Shown: positions 7,486 to 17,083 of the stretch, piece by piece | Layout of the letters: each line of letters opens with the position of its first letter | Position numbering within the stretch: position 1 is the first letter of the stretch | From: a virus | IMG/VR virus record: IMGVR_UViG_3300027720_000312 | Span: 1 to 34,166 of that record | Reading direction: 5' to 3' (one strand) | Length of the DNA stretch: 34,166 bases | Made by a program: the position numbers and the translations under genes | The notes under the pieces: generated by a model | The model's database searches: none | The model's input: only the letters and a program-made list of their open reading frames with translations | Told to the model about the DNA's origin: nothing

Positions 7486-9774
7486 ATGAAAAAATTCATA
7501 AACGTAAAGAAAAGAAGCGGCGAAGTTGAAAAATTCGATGCTGACAAAATTAATAAAGTTTTAGCTTGGGCTTGTGAAGGTATTAGCGACACTTCTCTTG
7601 AAGAAGTAGGAATTAATGCTAACTTATCTTTCTTTGATGGAATATCTTCTAAAGATGTTCACAACACTTTGATTGAGTCTGCTGCTAATTTGATCTCTGA
7701 GGAAAAGCCTCAGTATCAATATGTTGCTTCTCGTTTGCAGAGCTATCAACTTCGCAAAGAAGTTTGGGGAGGCAGAAACGCTCCAAAACTTATTGATTTT
7801 GTTAAAGAAAACATTAATGCTGGCATTTATGATGCCGACATTCTTAAATGGTATGACGAGAGAGAGTTCCATAAGATTGACGAGTATTTAAAACATGATC
7901 GTGATTTTTCGTTCACTTATGCTGGTATTAAACAGTTGTGCGAGAAATATTTAGTTCAGAACCGTACTACAAAGAAAATCTACGAAACGCCGCAATTTGC
8001 TTATATGCTTATTGCTATGACTTTGTTCAAGAACTATACCTCAAACAGACTGCAATACGTTAAGCGAGCCTATAATTACTTTAGCCAGCACAAAATCAAT
8101 CTTCCTACGCCAATTATGGCAGGTGTTCGCACAACTTTGAAGTCTTATGCTTCATGCGCCCTGTTCACTGTTGACGACACTTTAGATTCGATTTTTGGCA
8201 ATAATACCGCTGTTGGCCTAGCAACTGCCAACCGATATGGTATCGGCATGAATATTAGCCGTATTCGGGCCGTAAACAGCCCAGTTAAAGGCGGCATGGT
8301 CAGTCATACTGGTCCAATTCCGTTCTTGAAGATGTTTGAATCTACTGTTAAGTCTTGCCATCAAAACGGTATTCGTGGCGGCTCTGCAACAGTTAACGTT
8401 GCTTGGTTCCATCACGACATTGAAGACATTATGGTTCTCAAGAACAATGCTGGCACTGATGACAATCGTGTTCGCAAACTTGATTACTGCATTGGCTTTG
8501 ATCGTTTGTTCTATGATCGCGCTATGTCTAACAAGACTGTAACTCTTTTCTCTTACCATGAAGTTCCTGAACTTTGGAACAACTTTGGCATGGAAGGTTT
8601 TAAGGAGCTTTACGAAGCTGCCGAAAAGAATAATAAAATTAAATTTAAAAAGGTACTTAATGCCAGAGATCTTCTTTTCTTGTTCTCTAAAGAGCGTGTA
8701 GAGACTGGTCGCATTTATTTGATGAATGTTGATCATGCTAATTCTCATGGTTCTTGGACTGAACAAGTTGATACTGCTAATCTTTGTTTAGAAGTTAATC
8801 ATCCTTTAATTGCAATCAAAGACGTTAATGACAAAGATGGTGAAATCGGCGTCTGCATTCTTTCTGCCGTTAACCTCTTAGAAATTTCAGAAGATGAAAT
8901 GGAATCAGTGTGCGATGTTATTGTTCGTATGCTTGAAGAATTGATTGACCATCAAAACTATTTCGTTCCAGCAGCAGAGAACTTCGCTAAGAAGCGCCGT
9001 AGTCTTGGTGTTGGCGTTACCAACTTAGCTGCTTGGCTTGCTAAACGAGAAATCAAATACTTCGATAAGCAAGCTCCTAATAAGGTTGCTGCGCTTATGG
9101 AATCTATCAGCTATAATCTTATTAAAGCTTCTGTTGAGGTTGCCAAGGAAAAAGGTAAGTGCGAAAAGTTCCATCTTACTAAATTTTCTCAAGGAATTCT
9201 TCCAATTGACACTTACTGCAAGAACGTTGACGAGTTCGTTACCGAGAAGCTCCATTTTGATTGGGAAGCTCTTCGTAAAGAAATCGCTCAACACGGTATG
9301 CGCCACAGCACTTTAACAGCTATCATGCCTGTTGAATCTAGCTCCGTAATTCAGTCTTCAACAAATGGTATTGAGCCTCCTCGCTCGCTTATCTCGTTTA
9401 AGCGTTCAAAAGCTGGAGTTATATCTGTTGTTGTTCCAAACATTAAAGAGCATAAGCAACACTATACTATCGCTTCCGAAATGTCGAACAACGACGGCTA
9501 TCTTAAAGTAGCCGCCGCTATTCAAAAATTCGTAGATATGAGTATGTCAACAAACTTGTATTACAATACGGCCAATTATCCAAATAAAGTTCCACCACAA
9601 ACTGATCTTGTTCGTGATATTCTCTTGGCTTATAAGTATGGTATTAAAAATCTTTACTATACAAACACATTTGACGGTGATACACAAACCGTACTTGGTT
9701 CAGCAACAGAAGTTAAAAAAGTAGAACCAGAAGCAGAAGCAGATAATTGCTCCAGTGGAGCTTGCACTTTGTAA
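7486..9774 (+). CDS. nrdA: Ribonucleoside-diphosphate reductase, class Ia alpha subunit
   Basis: Reduces ribonucleoside diphosphates to deoxyribonucleotides for phage DNA synthesis. At 762 residues it nearly matches E. coli NrdA (761). It has an N-terminal ATP-cone (VKKRSGEVEKFDADKI). All expected catalytic residues are visible: the redox pair C224 and C457, the radical site N432, C434, E436 (NLCLEV), the radical-transfer tyrosines Y724 and Y725 (NLYYTN) and the C-terminal shuttle cysteines C755 and C760 (CSSGAC). It should be active and needs the NrdB radical subunit, encoded 4 bases downstream. The ATP-cone suggests it keeps overall allosteric activity control. It is preceded by a 72-base gap that probably carries its promoter. 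Confidence 0.98.
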   Translation: MKKFINVKKRSGEVEKFDADKINKVLAWACEGISDTSLEEVGINANLSFFDGISSKDVHNTLIESAANLISEEKPQYQYVASRLQSYQLRKEVWGGRNAPKLIDFVKENINAGIYDADILKWYDEREFHKIDEYLKHDRDFSFTYAGIKQLCEKYLVQNRTTKKIYETPQFAYMLIAMTLFKNYTSNRLQYVKRAYNYFSQHKINLPTPIMAGVRTTLKSYASCALFTVDDTLDSIFGNNTAVGLATANRYGIGMNISRIRAVNSPVKGGMVSHTGPIPFLKMFESTVKSCHQNGIRGGSATVNVAWFHHDIEDIMVLKNNAGTDDNRVRKLDYCIGFDRLFYDRAMSNKTVTLFSYHEVPELWNNFGMEGFKELYEAAEKNNKIKFKKVLNARDLLFLFSKERVETGRIYLMNVDHANSHGSWTEQVDTANLCLEVNHPLIAIKDVNDKDGEIGVCILSAVNLLEISEDEMESVCDVIVRMLEELIDHQNYFVPAAENFAKKRRSLGVGVTNLAAWLAKREIKYFDKQAPNKVAALMESISYNLIKASVEVAKEKGKCEKFHLTKFSQGILPIDTYCKNVDEFVTEKLHFDWEALRKEIAQHGMRHSTLTAIMPVESSSVIQSSTNGIEPPRSLISFKRSKAGVISVVVPNIKEHKQHYTIASEMSNNDGYLKVAAAIQKFVDMSMSTNLYYNTANYPNKVPPQTDLVRDILLAYKYGIKNLYYTNTFDGDTQTVLGSATEVKKVEPEAEADNCSSGACTL

Positions 9775-9778
9775 CAAC

Positions 9779-10834
9779 ATGAAAACAGTATTAAATACCA
9801 TTAACACAGACTCTCTTAAACAACCCATCTTTCTTGGTGAAGACTTGGCTATTCAGCGTTATGACCGCTTGAAGTACCCAAAGTTCTATGATCTTTACGA
9901 TCAACAAATGAACTTCTTTTGGCGACCACAAGAAATTAATCTCACGAAAGATTCCGCCGATTACAAGAACTTATCTCCAGAAGAACGCTTCGTTTTCGAT
10001 AGTAATCTTCGCTTTCAAACGATGACTGATTCTATGCTTTCGCGTAGCATCAACTCTCTTGCTGATTACGTTAGCAATCCAGAGCTTGAAATCTGCATGA
10101 ATGTATGGTCTTTCTTTGAAACTATCCATAGTAATAGCTATACTTACATTCTTCAAAACGTGCATCCTGACGCGACTAAGTTCTTTGACTCTATCTTAGA
10201 GGATAAAGAGATTGTTAAACGCGCAGAAGCCATTTCTAGCCGATACGATGCGCTGTTGAATACTAAGAGCAGCGATCCTAAACAACAAATCTTTGACGCT
10301 CTGTTAGCGACTCAAATTACCGAAGGTCTTACCTTCTATGTTTCATTCGCTTGCTCGTTCTATTTTGGCTATCGTGGCAAGATGGAAGGGAACGCAAAGA
10401 TCATCAACTTGATTTCCAGAGACGAGAATCTTCACGTTGCTATCACGCAAAATATCTTTAAGATTCTGCGCGACAATCCAAAAGAAGGCTTTCAAGAAAT
10501 AATCAAGAACAATGAAGACCGTGTTTACGAAGCTTATCGTATGGCAGTGGACGCAGAAAAAGAATGGGCCGATTACCTTTTCTCTCGCGGTAGCTTGATT
10601 GGTTTGACCTCTGATTCTCTCAAGAACTACGTTGAATGGCTCGCTGATAACCGTTTAACTTCTATGGGTTACAAGAAAATCTATAATGTTAAAGCTAATC
10701 CTCTTTCTGGATGGTTGAACAGCTTCTATGATAGCAAAAAGATTCAAGTTGCGCCTCAAGAAACAGAAATCTCGTCCTACGTTAAAGGTGTAGATAACAA
10801 GATGGACGAATCTGTTTTTGATATTAAGCTTTAA
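9779..10834 (+). CDS. nrdB: Ribonucleoside-diphosphate reductase, class Ia beta subunit
   Basis: Diiron-tyrosyl radical subunit that partners the NrdA encoded just upstream. ATG at 9779 is 4 bases after the nrdA stop and gives MKTVLNTINTDSL, a natural start. An in-frame ATG at 9755 lies inside nrdA and is rejected. The product has 351 residues. The ferritin-like iron ligands and radical tyrosine are complete: D84, E114, H117, Y121 (ETIHSNSY), E182, E216 and H219 (RDENLH). A class Ia/Ib-type tyrosyl radical is therefore expected. The C-terminal tail ends DESVFDIKL, consistent with the NrdA-docking peptide. The stop overlaps the stop of the convergent tail gene by 4 bases, so there is no room for a terminator between them. 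Confidence 0.98.
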   Translation: MKTVLNTINTDSLKQPIFLGEDLAIQRYDRLKYPKFYDLYDQQMNFFWRPQEINLTKDSADYKNLSPEERFVFDSNLRFQTMTDSMLSRSINSLADYVSNPELEICMNVWSFFETIHSNSYTYILQNVHPDATKFFDSILEDKEIVKRAEAISSRYDALLNTKSSDPKQQIFDALLATQITEGLTFYVSFACSFYFGYRGKMEGNAKIINLISRDENLHVAITQNIFKILRDNPKEGFQEIIKNNEDRVYEAYRMAVDAEKEWADYLFSRGSLIGLTSDSLKNYVEWLADNRLTSMGYKKIYNVKANPLSGWLNSFYDSKKIQVAPQETEISSYVKGVDNKMDESVFDIKL

Positions 10835-13800
10835 TCTAAGTAAAGATTATCGCCTCTTGAGTCAATCCATTCTTCGCCTATTCTAATAATCTCGGTTCTT
10901 TCGCCAGGTTTGAGAATAGTTATCGTTTTGCCGCCAGCAGAACCAGCAGCAGAGGATGTTTTTATATAAATATCCTCTTTTCCGTTGTTCATCATGTTGT
11001 ATGATGAACCTTCCTCTATGTCTTCTGGTACTGTTACAGTAGATTTAGTTTGCGCTTTCATACTTAAAAGAGATTCTGTTTCTTTTTCTGTTAAAGCTAC
11101 AACTTCTTCCACTCTTTTTACAGTCCCACCTGTTCCGCTATAAGCTGCTCCAGAGTATTTAAATTCTGATCCAATAATTACGGTGGTAGCTCCTAACGCA
11201 GTCCAATTAACGTCAGTTCCAAAGCTAATAATTTTAAATTTTAAATTTTTATTGCTGGCTTGAGCCATTTGACTTGCTAAAATCTCATCGTTTTGATCAG
11301 CGCCTCCATTTAAACGGAAATCAACAGGTTTTGAAATTGGAGCTTTGTCAGACTTATCTTCTAAGTAACCGCTAACGACAGGAGACATCTGCCCTTTGCC
11401 AAAATCATCGTAAGGTTGGAATCTAAAATAGTACCATTTATTTCTTTCAATAGTTGAACTTGAAAGTCTGATAGTATTTACATAAGCCCTAGTTTCATTG
11501 AGACCTTGTTCTTTGTGAAGGTTTGCGAAATCAGTTGTATCTGGTGTGAAACCAGCAGAATCGCCACTGTATATATCTACTTTATATACATCTTTGTTTG
11601 ATGTTGGAGAATGACAGTTAAATACAAGTTCGTTATACGACACAGCTTCTGGAAACACCGTAATACTTAATCCAGAGAATCCTACCTTATTGGAAGGTAC
11701 TAGATTTAAGTCAGCATCGCCGAATGTTCCATCGTTTAGTTTAAATAATTCGCGGCCTTCGTTAAATCCGTATTGGCTGTAATGTTCTTGACCCCAAACT
11801 TCCTTTGAAGTTGATTTATTAACATTCTCTTCGTAATATTTAGCTAAATCTTCATAATAATTGACGTAAGCAGTATAATCAGGATCAGAACCTCTATAAT
11901 TGATCGTAATGCCATCTCCTGCTGGCCTTGCTAGGACAGTTCTGACAGAGCCTTCTCCTACTCCGTCAAATCCATCAGCAGATTTAAACGCTTCTACAAT
12001 ATTTTCGTATGTTATTTCTCCTGTTTCGCTTCTGATTAATAGTGAATCAGCGCCTCTAATTCCAGAACCAGTAACTACGTTATCCTGACCGCTATTCCAT
12101 ACAGCCAATTTAACTCCTTGGGTGTTTCCGAAGAATCCAGACAATACGTAATAAGGAGAGTCTTGGAAAGAATCAATCACTTGAATATTATCATATTCTG
12201 GCAAAACATTAAAAGAATTATATCTACCGTAACTGTCTAATTCATTTACTCCTTTAACCGTTACTCTTAAAGAAAGATTTCTAGTTGGAAGGACGTTTTT
12301 ATAATCAACCGTTTCTCTGCTCGTTAATCTTTTGTTAGCATCTTGGTCAATTCTATAAGATAATCCTTGATAATTTTCTACGCTTTCTAAAACGTTACCG
12401 CCTATATCTAATACTTCAATTTTTACGTTCGGCGGGAACGACATGAAAGGATTGTTCCGCATTTTCTCTACAGTGGAAATAACTCCTCCTGTTGGATCTA
12501 TATATCTCCATCTGAAAGTGACATCGGAAGAGGTAAAATTACCTTGTCCGTATCCGACCAATGTAGTTTGTCTAGTTGCTACGGGCTGATCTTCTCTTGG
12601 ATACCAAATCACATTATATCCTAAACTCTTTACGTCAGCCGTATCGACTCTCATTCCAGTCACTAGTACCCTATCCACTGAACGGTTAGCTCCATCAGAA
12701 TAAACTGTTAACGTCGATGCTGGAAGAACATGGAATGTTTTAGAAGCCGCAGAACGAGACAAGAATTTATACGGCGCTTTTCCTTGCGTGTAAACATCAA
12801 TGTCGTATTGACCATAAATGTCGTTGATTGGAATGCCAGTGCTCAACGCTGTTTTAGGAACGAAATAAAATTCAGTCAAAGCTGAATCATGAGTAGTAGA
12901 GTAATCTGGTCTGCTAACATATATTTTATACCCAGTAAAATCAGCAACATCAGTTGTTGAAGCAGTCCAAGATAAAGAAATTCCCGTTCCTCCATAGATA
13001 CCATTGTAAAGCAGGTTCGTCGGCTCCTCTGGTTTCAAAATAATATCGTAAGGTGATTTTACATAGATAGTAGATGAAGTATCATCAATTTCTCTTTCTA
13101 CATAGTCTTCTTTGTTTGGATGATATTCTAGTCCAACAATCCCATAAAGATTCGCCTCTTCTTCTTTGGTCGCTATTGTTTTGTAAAACTTAGGTTCAAC
13201 ACCAGATCCACTTAATACATAAAGACCACCGGGTTCTAATGAATTTAAGTTTTGCGGACTTGTGCTCAAGTCTAAATTATAGAATCCAATTGGATAACCA
13301 GTTCCGTAAATTAATCCACTGTAACCAATTCCATCTATTTCCGCTAGATTCCGAAGATCAGTTTGACCCAAAGGACCCGGTCCTTCGTACATTTCAATTC
13401 CGATAGAATTAAATGCGTCAACAACATGAGCTGTTGTTAAAGATCCCGAAACGAGAACTTTGTTTTTTCCAAAGAAGTCTTTAGGAAATCCTACGGTAGA
13501 ATAACCTAAATTACTTCCAAGCGACCATTTTGAAAAGGTGGGGCTAGCTGATAAATAATCATCAGTAAAATTAGTAGATGAAACATGATCTACTTTTGCA
13601 TAGTACGGTTTTGAATCTACCTGAACGTAAACACCTCTTTTATAATTGATGTTAGGCTTCCAAGCAGAAAAGCTAGACTGTTGTTGGTTACCAATATCTG
13701 CTTGAACTATTGTGTAGTATGGTTGCAGTTTACTCATTGCCAGCAAGTCTCTGTATATAAATTTAACACTACCAATATCGTTAAGAGTCTTTGATGCTCT

Positions 13801-16512
13801 TTCTAAGATTCTGCTTCCACCTTTGATAAAAGCGGCGCAATACCCGAAAGCAGAAGAAGATCCGTTATGTGATTTTCCAATTTTAAATACTTCTGTTGCT
13901 GCGTATGTATTCCAAGTTGAGCTTGGAGTAAACGAATTGCTTATTTGAGAACCGTTTGAAAGAACAATGATAACGTCTCCGTTAGAGGCTGCTGTAAATA
14001 CTGCGTGATTCCATAAGTCATTCAATGAAGATATTGCTGATCCCGTAATTAAAGCTCCAGCAGAACTTAATCTTACTGCTCTAATTTCTGAAGTGGCCGT
14101 AGCTACTGAAGAATTATTCACTGTAACTGCGCTCGCTGTACCAATTCCATAAGAAACAACTCCAGTCCAAGTTGCAGCTGAGTCAATAACTTGACCATAT
14201 GTTGCCGCTCCAACTGTGTCTATATCAATCTCTAAATCAGAAAAGACTCCAGAGATATTACTAAACGTCAAAGAATCCCATCTTGGATTTCCAGAAGCGA
14301 CCGTATTAGCTGGAAATTGATAAGGAGTTCCGCTTAAAACCGTTTCTCCAGTTGTCGTTGCTCCTGATATTCTTCCTTCAATTGCGCGAACATCAACAAT
14401 TGCAGACTTCAATAAGAATTCTCCTGTAACAGTAATTACAGAACCATATCCAGCATTATTATAGCCGGATATATTAAGCTTCTTCACTTGAGTTTGCCGT
14501 CTCGCTCTAATTTGTTCAAGCGTGCCTGTGAATCCTCCGTCTTCACCAGTTAAAACATTTAAGTCTGAAACTGCATAATTTCCAGATGGGATATGAACGA
14601 AAATCCCAGAATCTAAACCATCTTTAAATTCTCCGTCGATTTTAATCGTTGAAGCGTTAGCATCGACCTCTAATATGCGCCCGAATGTTCTTGCGACGTT
14701 TCTAATCTCGTCGCTTACGGTGAACAAGTCGCCGGGTTGAAGATAAGCCGCCTCTAAGCCTCCAACGAAGTTAACAGTATCAACTTCAAATATAGAGGTG
14801 CTAATAACGTATCTGCCAACTCTCTTTGCTTCTGATCTAGAAGTGCAACCAGCAGCGTTAATTTTAAATGGATTTAACCCATATTTTCTGATGCCATCAG
14901 TATCTTCAATGTATTCAATTTTTGTTTTATAAGAATCGTATCTATCGTTGTAAGTCACTTCAACAGAAGTGTAACGCATATTTCTTGCTGTTTCCGTATA
15001 GTTAAATACTCCGTCCTTAACAGAAGAGTTGCTGAAATTCATTAACTGCTCTTTTGGTCTATCAACAAAGAAAGAGAATCCTTCTGTGTTCCAAAACACA
15101 ATGCCTTTAAAGATTGCGGCAATATCTTTTAAAACATTATACGCTTGATCTTTGTTGTAGAAGATAATGTTACAAGTATATCTTGGCTCAAGTCCTCCTT
15201 GACCATCTGGCACGCCTTTAAATCTTCCATCATCATCAACGCCATCGCAGTAACGGCCAATATCATAAAGATTCCATTTATCAACAGAAGACGAATCAAT
15301 ATAATTACCTAAACCATAATTAGGATCAGTGATAATGTCGTATAAAATCCAAGCAGGATTATCTGTCCAGCCAATTTTAAATGTTCCGTCCCAATTACCA
15401 TAGTAAATTTTATTGCTATCGTAGAAATTAGAATCGCAAAACTGACTTAACTTAGAGTCAGCGTCGTTAATCATGCAGAATTTTCCGCCGCCAGTGTCTT
15501 CTGACAATTCTCTTAACGTTCTCGTTCCACTGAAATCTTGATCGCTATGTAAATAATAAAAGTTAATGCAGTTTTCTCTTGCGTGAGATAGTAAAGTATC
15601 GTATGTCTCAGGAGACATTACTTCTGGAACTGTTCCAGAGAAATAAACTACTTTTCTTACTGTGTTCGTCCAAAGACGTTTGGTTACATTAGATTCTGAA
15701 GTTTTTCCTACTTGGTCAGTAATGCTGAACTGACTCTTTCTCAAAAAGAAATTTGCAATAACTGTTTCTGCGATGTTTTCGCTAGCGACTGTAATTTTTT
15801 TGGAAAAATCCAAAGCATCGTAAAGCTTCTTATATAAATTAGTTTGATTAGCTCCTGTAGAATCTGGTGTTTCAAGTTCTGTAAATGTTTCGTCTCCAAG
15901 ATAAGCTCCAAAATATGATACTGAATCTCCTGTTGATTCGTTTATTACATAAGAACCACTTGCTTTTGTTTCCCAAATAGAAAATCTGACATACTTGTAT
16001 CCAGAAATGATTTTCGTAATCATGTCTTTCAAGTTTCTACTTAAAAGAGAACGTGTAGCAAAATCCATGTTTTGATCTACCATGAAGATAACATCCAAAT
16101 CATTTGGATTTCCATCATAATCTGGATTAGCGTAAACATAACGACGATCCAAACCGTTGCCGCCCAAAGGATAGTAATTAGAAGGAATCTTTACCTTCTT
16201 CATCTTTACGTCGTATTCTCTCTTAGGAGGACTAGAGAACGTTCTTGAATCAAATTTTAATCCAGCATGAGCCGTCATTGGATACGAGAAGCTTCTGTCA
16301 ACAATCTCAATAATTGACTCTACGCTAAGATCTCTTTTAACTAACGGAGAAATAGTTTCTGGCGTAAGTTTCTCAATAGTTAAATATCTATCTCTGCCGT
16401 TAAACGAATCTGGCAATATAATTTCTTCGTTATCGGTAGAAATAGATACTGATACTGGATTAACAGCTCCATTTCCTCCGTGATCAGTTTGATCGTCTGG
16501 TTCGTGTGACAT
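10831..16512 (-). CDS. Tail-tip host-specificity protein, lambda J-like main part (TipJ)
   Basis: An 1893-residue structural protein at the distal end of the tail, expected to contact the host receptor. The J signature is the segment GNWDGTFKIGWTDNPAWILYD with ITDPNYGLGNYID and DIGRYCDGVDDDGRF (about 372-440). The N-terminus (MSHEPDDQ...) starts in mid-fold: the usual J N-terminus is on a separate gene, 17084-17992. Between the DRRYVYANPDYDG and YYGNWDG parts of J, residues about 138-362 look like an inserted vWA domain (DVIFMVDQNMDF, VVYFSGTVPEV) with a degenerate metal site. Further on come a fibronectin III-like domain (about 1165-1260), a CBM5/12-like W...YxxGxYV motif (about 945-990), an AYVNYYEDL...HYSQYGFNEGR motif (about 1550-1592) and a KIISFGTDVNWTALGA module near the C-terminus (about 1760-1800). 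Last gene of the tail operon. Confidence 0.92.
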   Translation of the reverse strand: MSHEPDDQTDHGGNGAVNPVSVSISTDNEEIILPDSFNGRDRYLTIEKLTPETISPLVKRDLSVESIIEIVDRSFSYPMTAHAGLKFDSRTFSSPPKREYDVKMKKVKIPSNYYPLGGNGLDRRYVYANPDYDGNPNDLDVIFMVDQNMDFATRSLLSRNLKDMITKIISGYKYVRFSIWETKASGSYVINESTGDSVSYFGAYLGDETFTELETPDSTGANQTNLYKKLYDALDFSKKITVASENIAETVIANFFLRKSQFSITDQVGKTSESNVTKRLWTNTVRKVVYFSGTVPEVMSPETYDTLLSHARENCINFYYLHSDQDFSGTRTLRELSEDTGGGKFCMINDADSKLSQFCDSNFYDSNKIYYGNWDGTFKIGWTDNPAWILYDIITDPNYGLGNYIDSSSVDKWNLYDIGRYCDGVDDDGRFKGVPDGQGGLEPRYTCNIIFYNKDQAYNVLKDIAAIFKGIVFWNTEGFSFFVDRPKEQLMNFSNSSVKDGVFNYTETARNMRYTSVEVTYNDRYDSYKTKIEYIEDTDGIRKYGLNPFKINAAGCTSRSEAKRVGRYVISTSIFEVDTVNFVGGLEAAYLQPGDLFTVSDEIRNVARTFGRILEVDANASTIKIDGEFKDGLDSGIFVHIPSGNYAVSDLNVLTGEDGGFTGTLEQIRARRQTQVKKLNISGYNNAGYGSVITVTGEFLLKSAIVDVRAIEGRISGATTTGETVLSGTPYQFPANTVASGNPRWDSLTFSNISGVFSDLEIDIDTVGAATYGQVIDSAATWTGVVSYGIGTASAVTVNNSSVATATSEIRAVRLSSAGALITGSAISSLNDLWNHAVFTAASNGDVIIVLSNGSQISNSFTPSSTWNTYAATEVFKIGKSHNGSSSAFGYCAAFIKGGSRILERASKTLNDIGSVKFIYRDLLAMSKLQPYYTIVQADIGNQQQSSFSAWKPNINYKRGVYVQVDSKPYYAKVDHVSSTNFTDDYLSASPTFSKWSLGSNLGYSTVGFPKDFFGKNKVLVSGSLTTAHVVDAFNSIGIEMYEGPGPLGQTDLRNLAEIDGIGYSGLIYGTGYPIGFYNLDLSTSPQNLNSLEPGGLYVLSGSGVEPKFYKTIATKEEEANLYGIVGLEYHPNKEDYVEREIDDTSSTIYVKSPYDIILKPEEPTNLLYNGIYGGTGISLSWTASTTDVADFTGYKIYVSRPDYSTTHDSALTEFYFVPKTALSTGIPINDIYGQYDIDVYTQGKAPYKFLSRSAASKTFHVLPASTLTVYSDGANRSVDRVLVTGMRVDTADVKSLGYNVIWYPREDQPVATRQTTLVGYGQGNFTSSDVTFRWRYIDPTGGVISTVEKMRNNPFMSFPPNVKIEVLDIGGNVLESVENYQGLSYRIDQDANKRLTSRETVDYKNVLPTRNLSLRVTVKGVNELDSYGRYNSFNVLPEYDNIQVIDSFQDSPYYVLSGFFGNTQGVKLAVWNSGQDNVVTGSGIRGADSLLIRSETGEITYENIVEAFKSADGFDGVGEGSVRTVLARPAGDGITINYRGSDPDYTAYVNYYEDLAKYYEENVNKSTSKEVWGQEHYSQYGFNEGRELFKLNDGTFGDADLNLVPSNKVGFSGLSITVFPEAVSYNELVFNCHSPTSNKDVYKVDIYSGDSAGFTPDTTDFANLHKEQGLNETRAYVNTIRLSSSTIERNKWYYFRFQPYDDFGKGQMSPVVSGYLEDKSDKAPISKPVDFRLNGGADQNDEILASQMAQASNKNLKFKIISFGTDVNWTALGATTVIIGSEFKYSGAAYSGTGGTVKRVEEVVALTEKETESLLSMKAQTKSTVTVPEDIEEGSSYNMMNNGKEDIYIKTSSAAGSAGGKTITILKPGERTEIIRIGEEWIDSRGDNLYLD

Positions 16513-16525
16513 AAATTATTATAGT

Positions 16526-17080
16526 TTATTGCGCCGTTATTGCAAATGTTCTAATGTTATTAGTCGCATTTCCACCAGTGGCGGTTAAAACTATCATAGC
16601 ATTGTCTGGCGAAGCTGCATTTACATATACAGAATGACTTCCAACTGCCAGTTTAGATGTAATTTCTGCTGGAATTGTGAAACTGAAGTTACCGTTCGTC
16701 TCTATTTGAGTCGCTGCTGCTTCTACTTGGTAAGCTGGATAAGTAGAGGTTGTTCTAGATACATCTATTTGAGCTACTATTTTAGTAGCTGGCATTAGCG
16801 TGGTGTTAGCTCCTTGCGATAATAAATATGTCGCAGTGCCGCTAATCGTTATTGCCGTACCTTTTACATAGCTTGCGCTAGCTAAAGCGTTAAATATTTT
16901 AGATGTTCCAGCTCCAGTTCCAATTGAACTAGCGGTATAATTTAGTCTAACTACTGCTTTAGGAGTATAATCGACCATCTTGCGTTTAGTTAGAAAATTT
17001 ATTAACGACAATACACTAGAATAATTTCTAGGTTTAATTTTTAACGCTTTATCTTCTTGAGCTGTTCTTATAATAGGCAT
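16526..17080 (-). CDS. Ig-like structural protein inserted between the two J genes
   Basis: A 184-residue protein with no recognised family. After a basic N-terminus (about 1-40) it is almost entirely beta-strand and Thr/Ser/Ala-rich. A segment such as GTAITISGTATYLL and the NGNFSFTIPAEITSKLAVGSHSVYVNA stretch are typical of bacterial Ig-like domains. It is probably a virion decoration or a spacer at the tail tip. It lies 3 bases after the J N-terminal gene and 13 bases before the J main gene. Either it assembles with both parts of J, or it marks an insertion that split an ancestral J. No signal peptide is present, as expected of a virion protein. Confidence 0.7.
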   Translation of the reverse strand: MPIIRTAQEDKALKIKPRNYSSVLSLINFLTKRKMVDYTPKAVVRLNYTASSIGTGAGTSKIFNALASASYVKGTAITISGTATYLLSQGANTTLMPATKIVAQIDVSRTTSTYPAYQVEAAATQIETNGNFSFTIPAEITSKLAVGSHSVYVNAASPDNAMIVLTATGGNATNNIRTFAITAQ

Positions 17081-17083
17081 TGG

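Noticed and set aside
8218-8766. Long minus-strand open frame inside nrdA
   Set aside because: It lies wholly within a certain ribonucleotide reductase gene, antisense, and shows no protein-family features.
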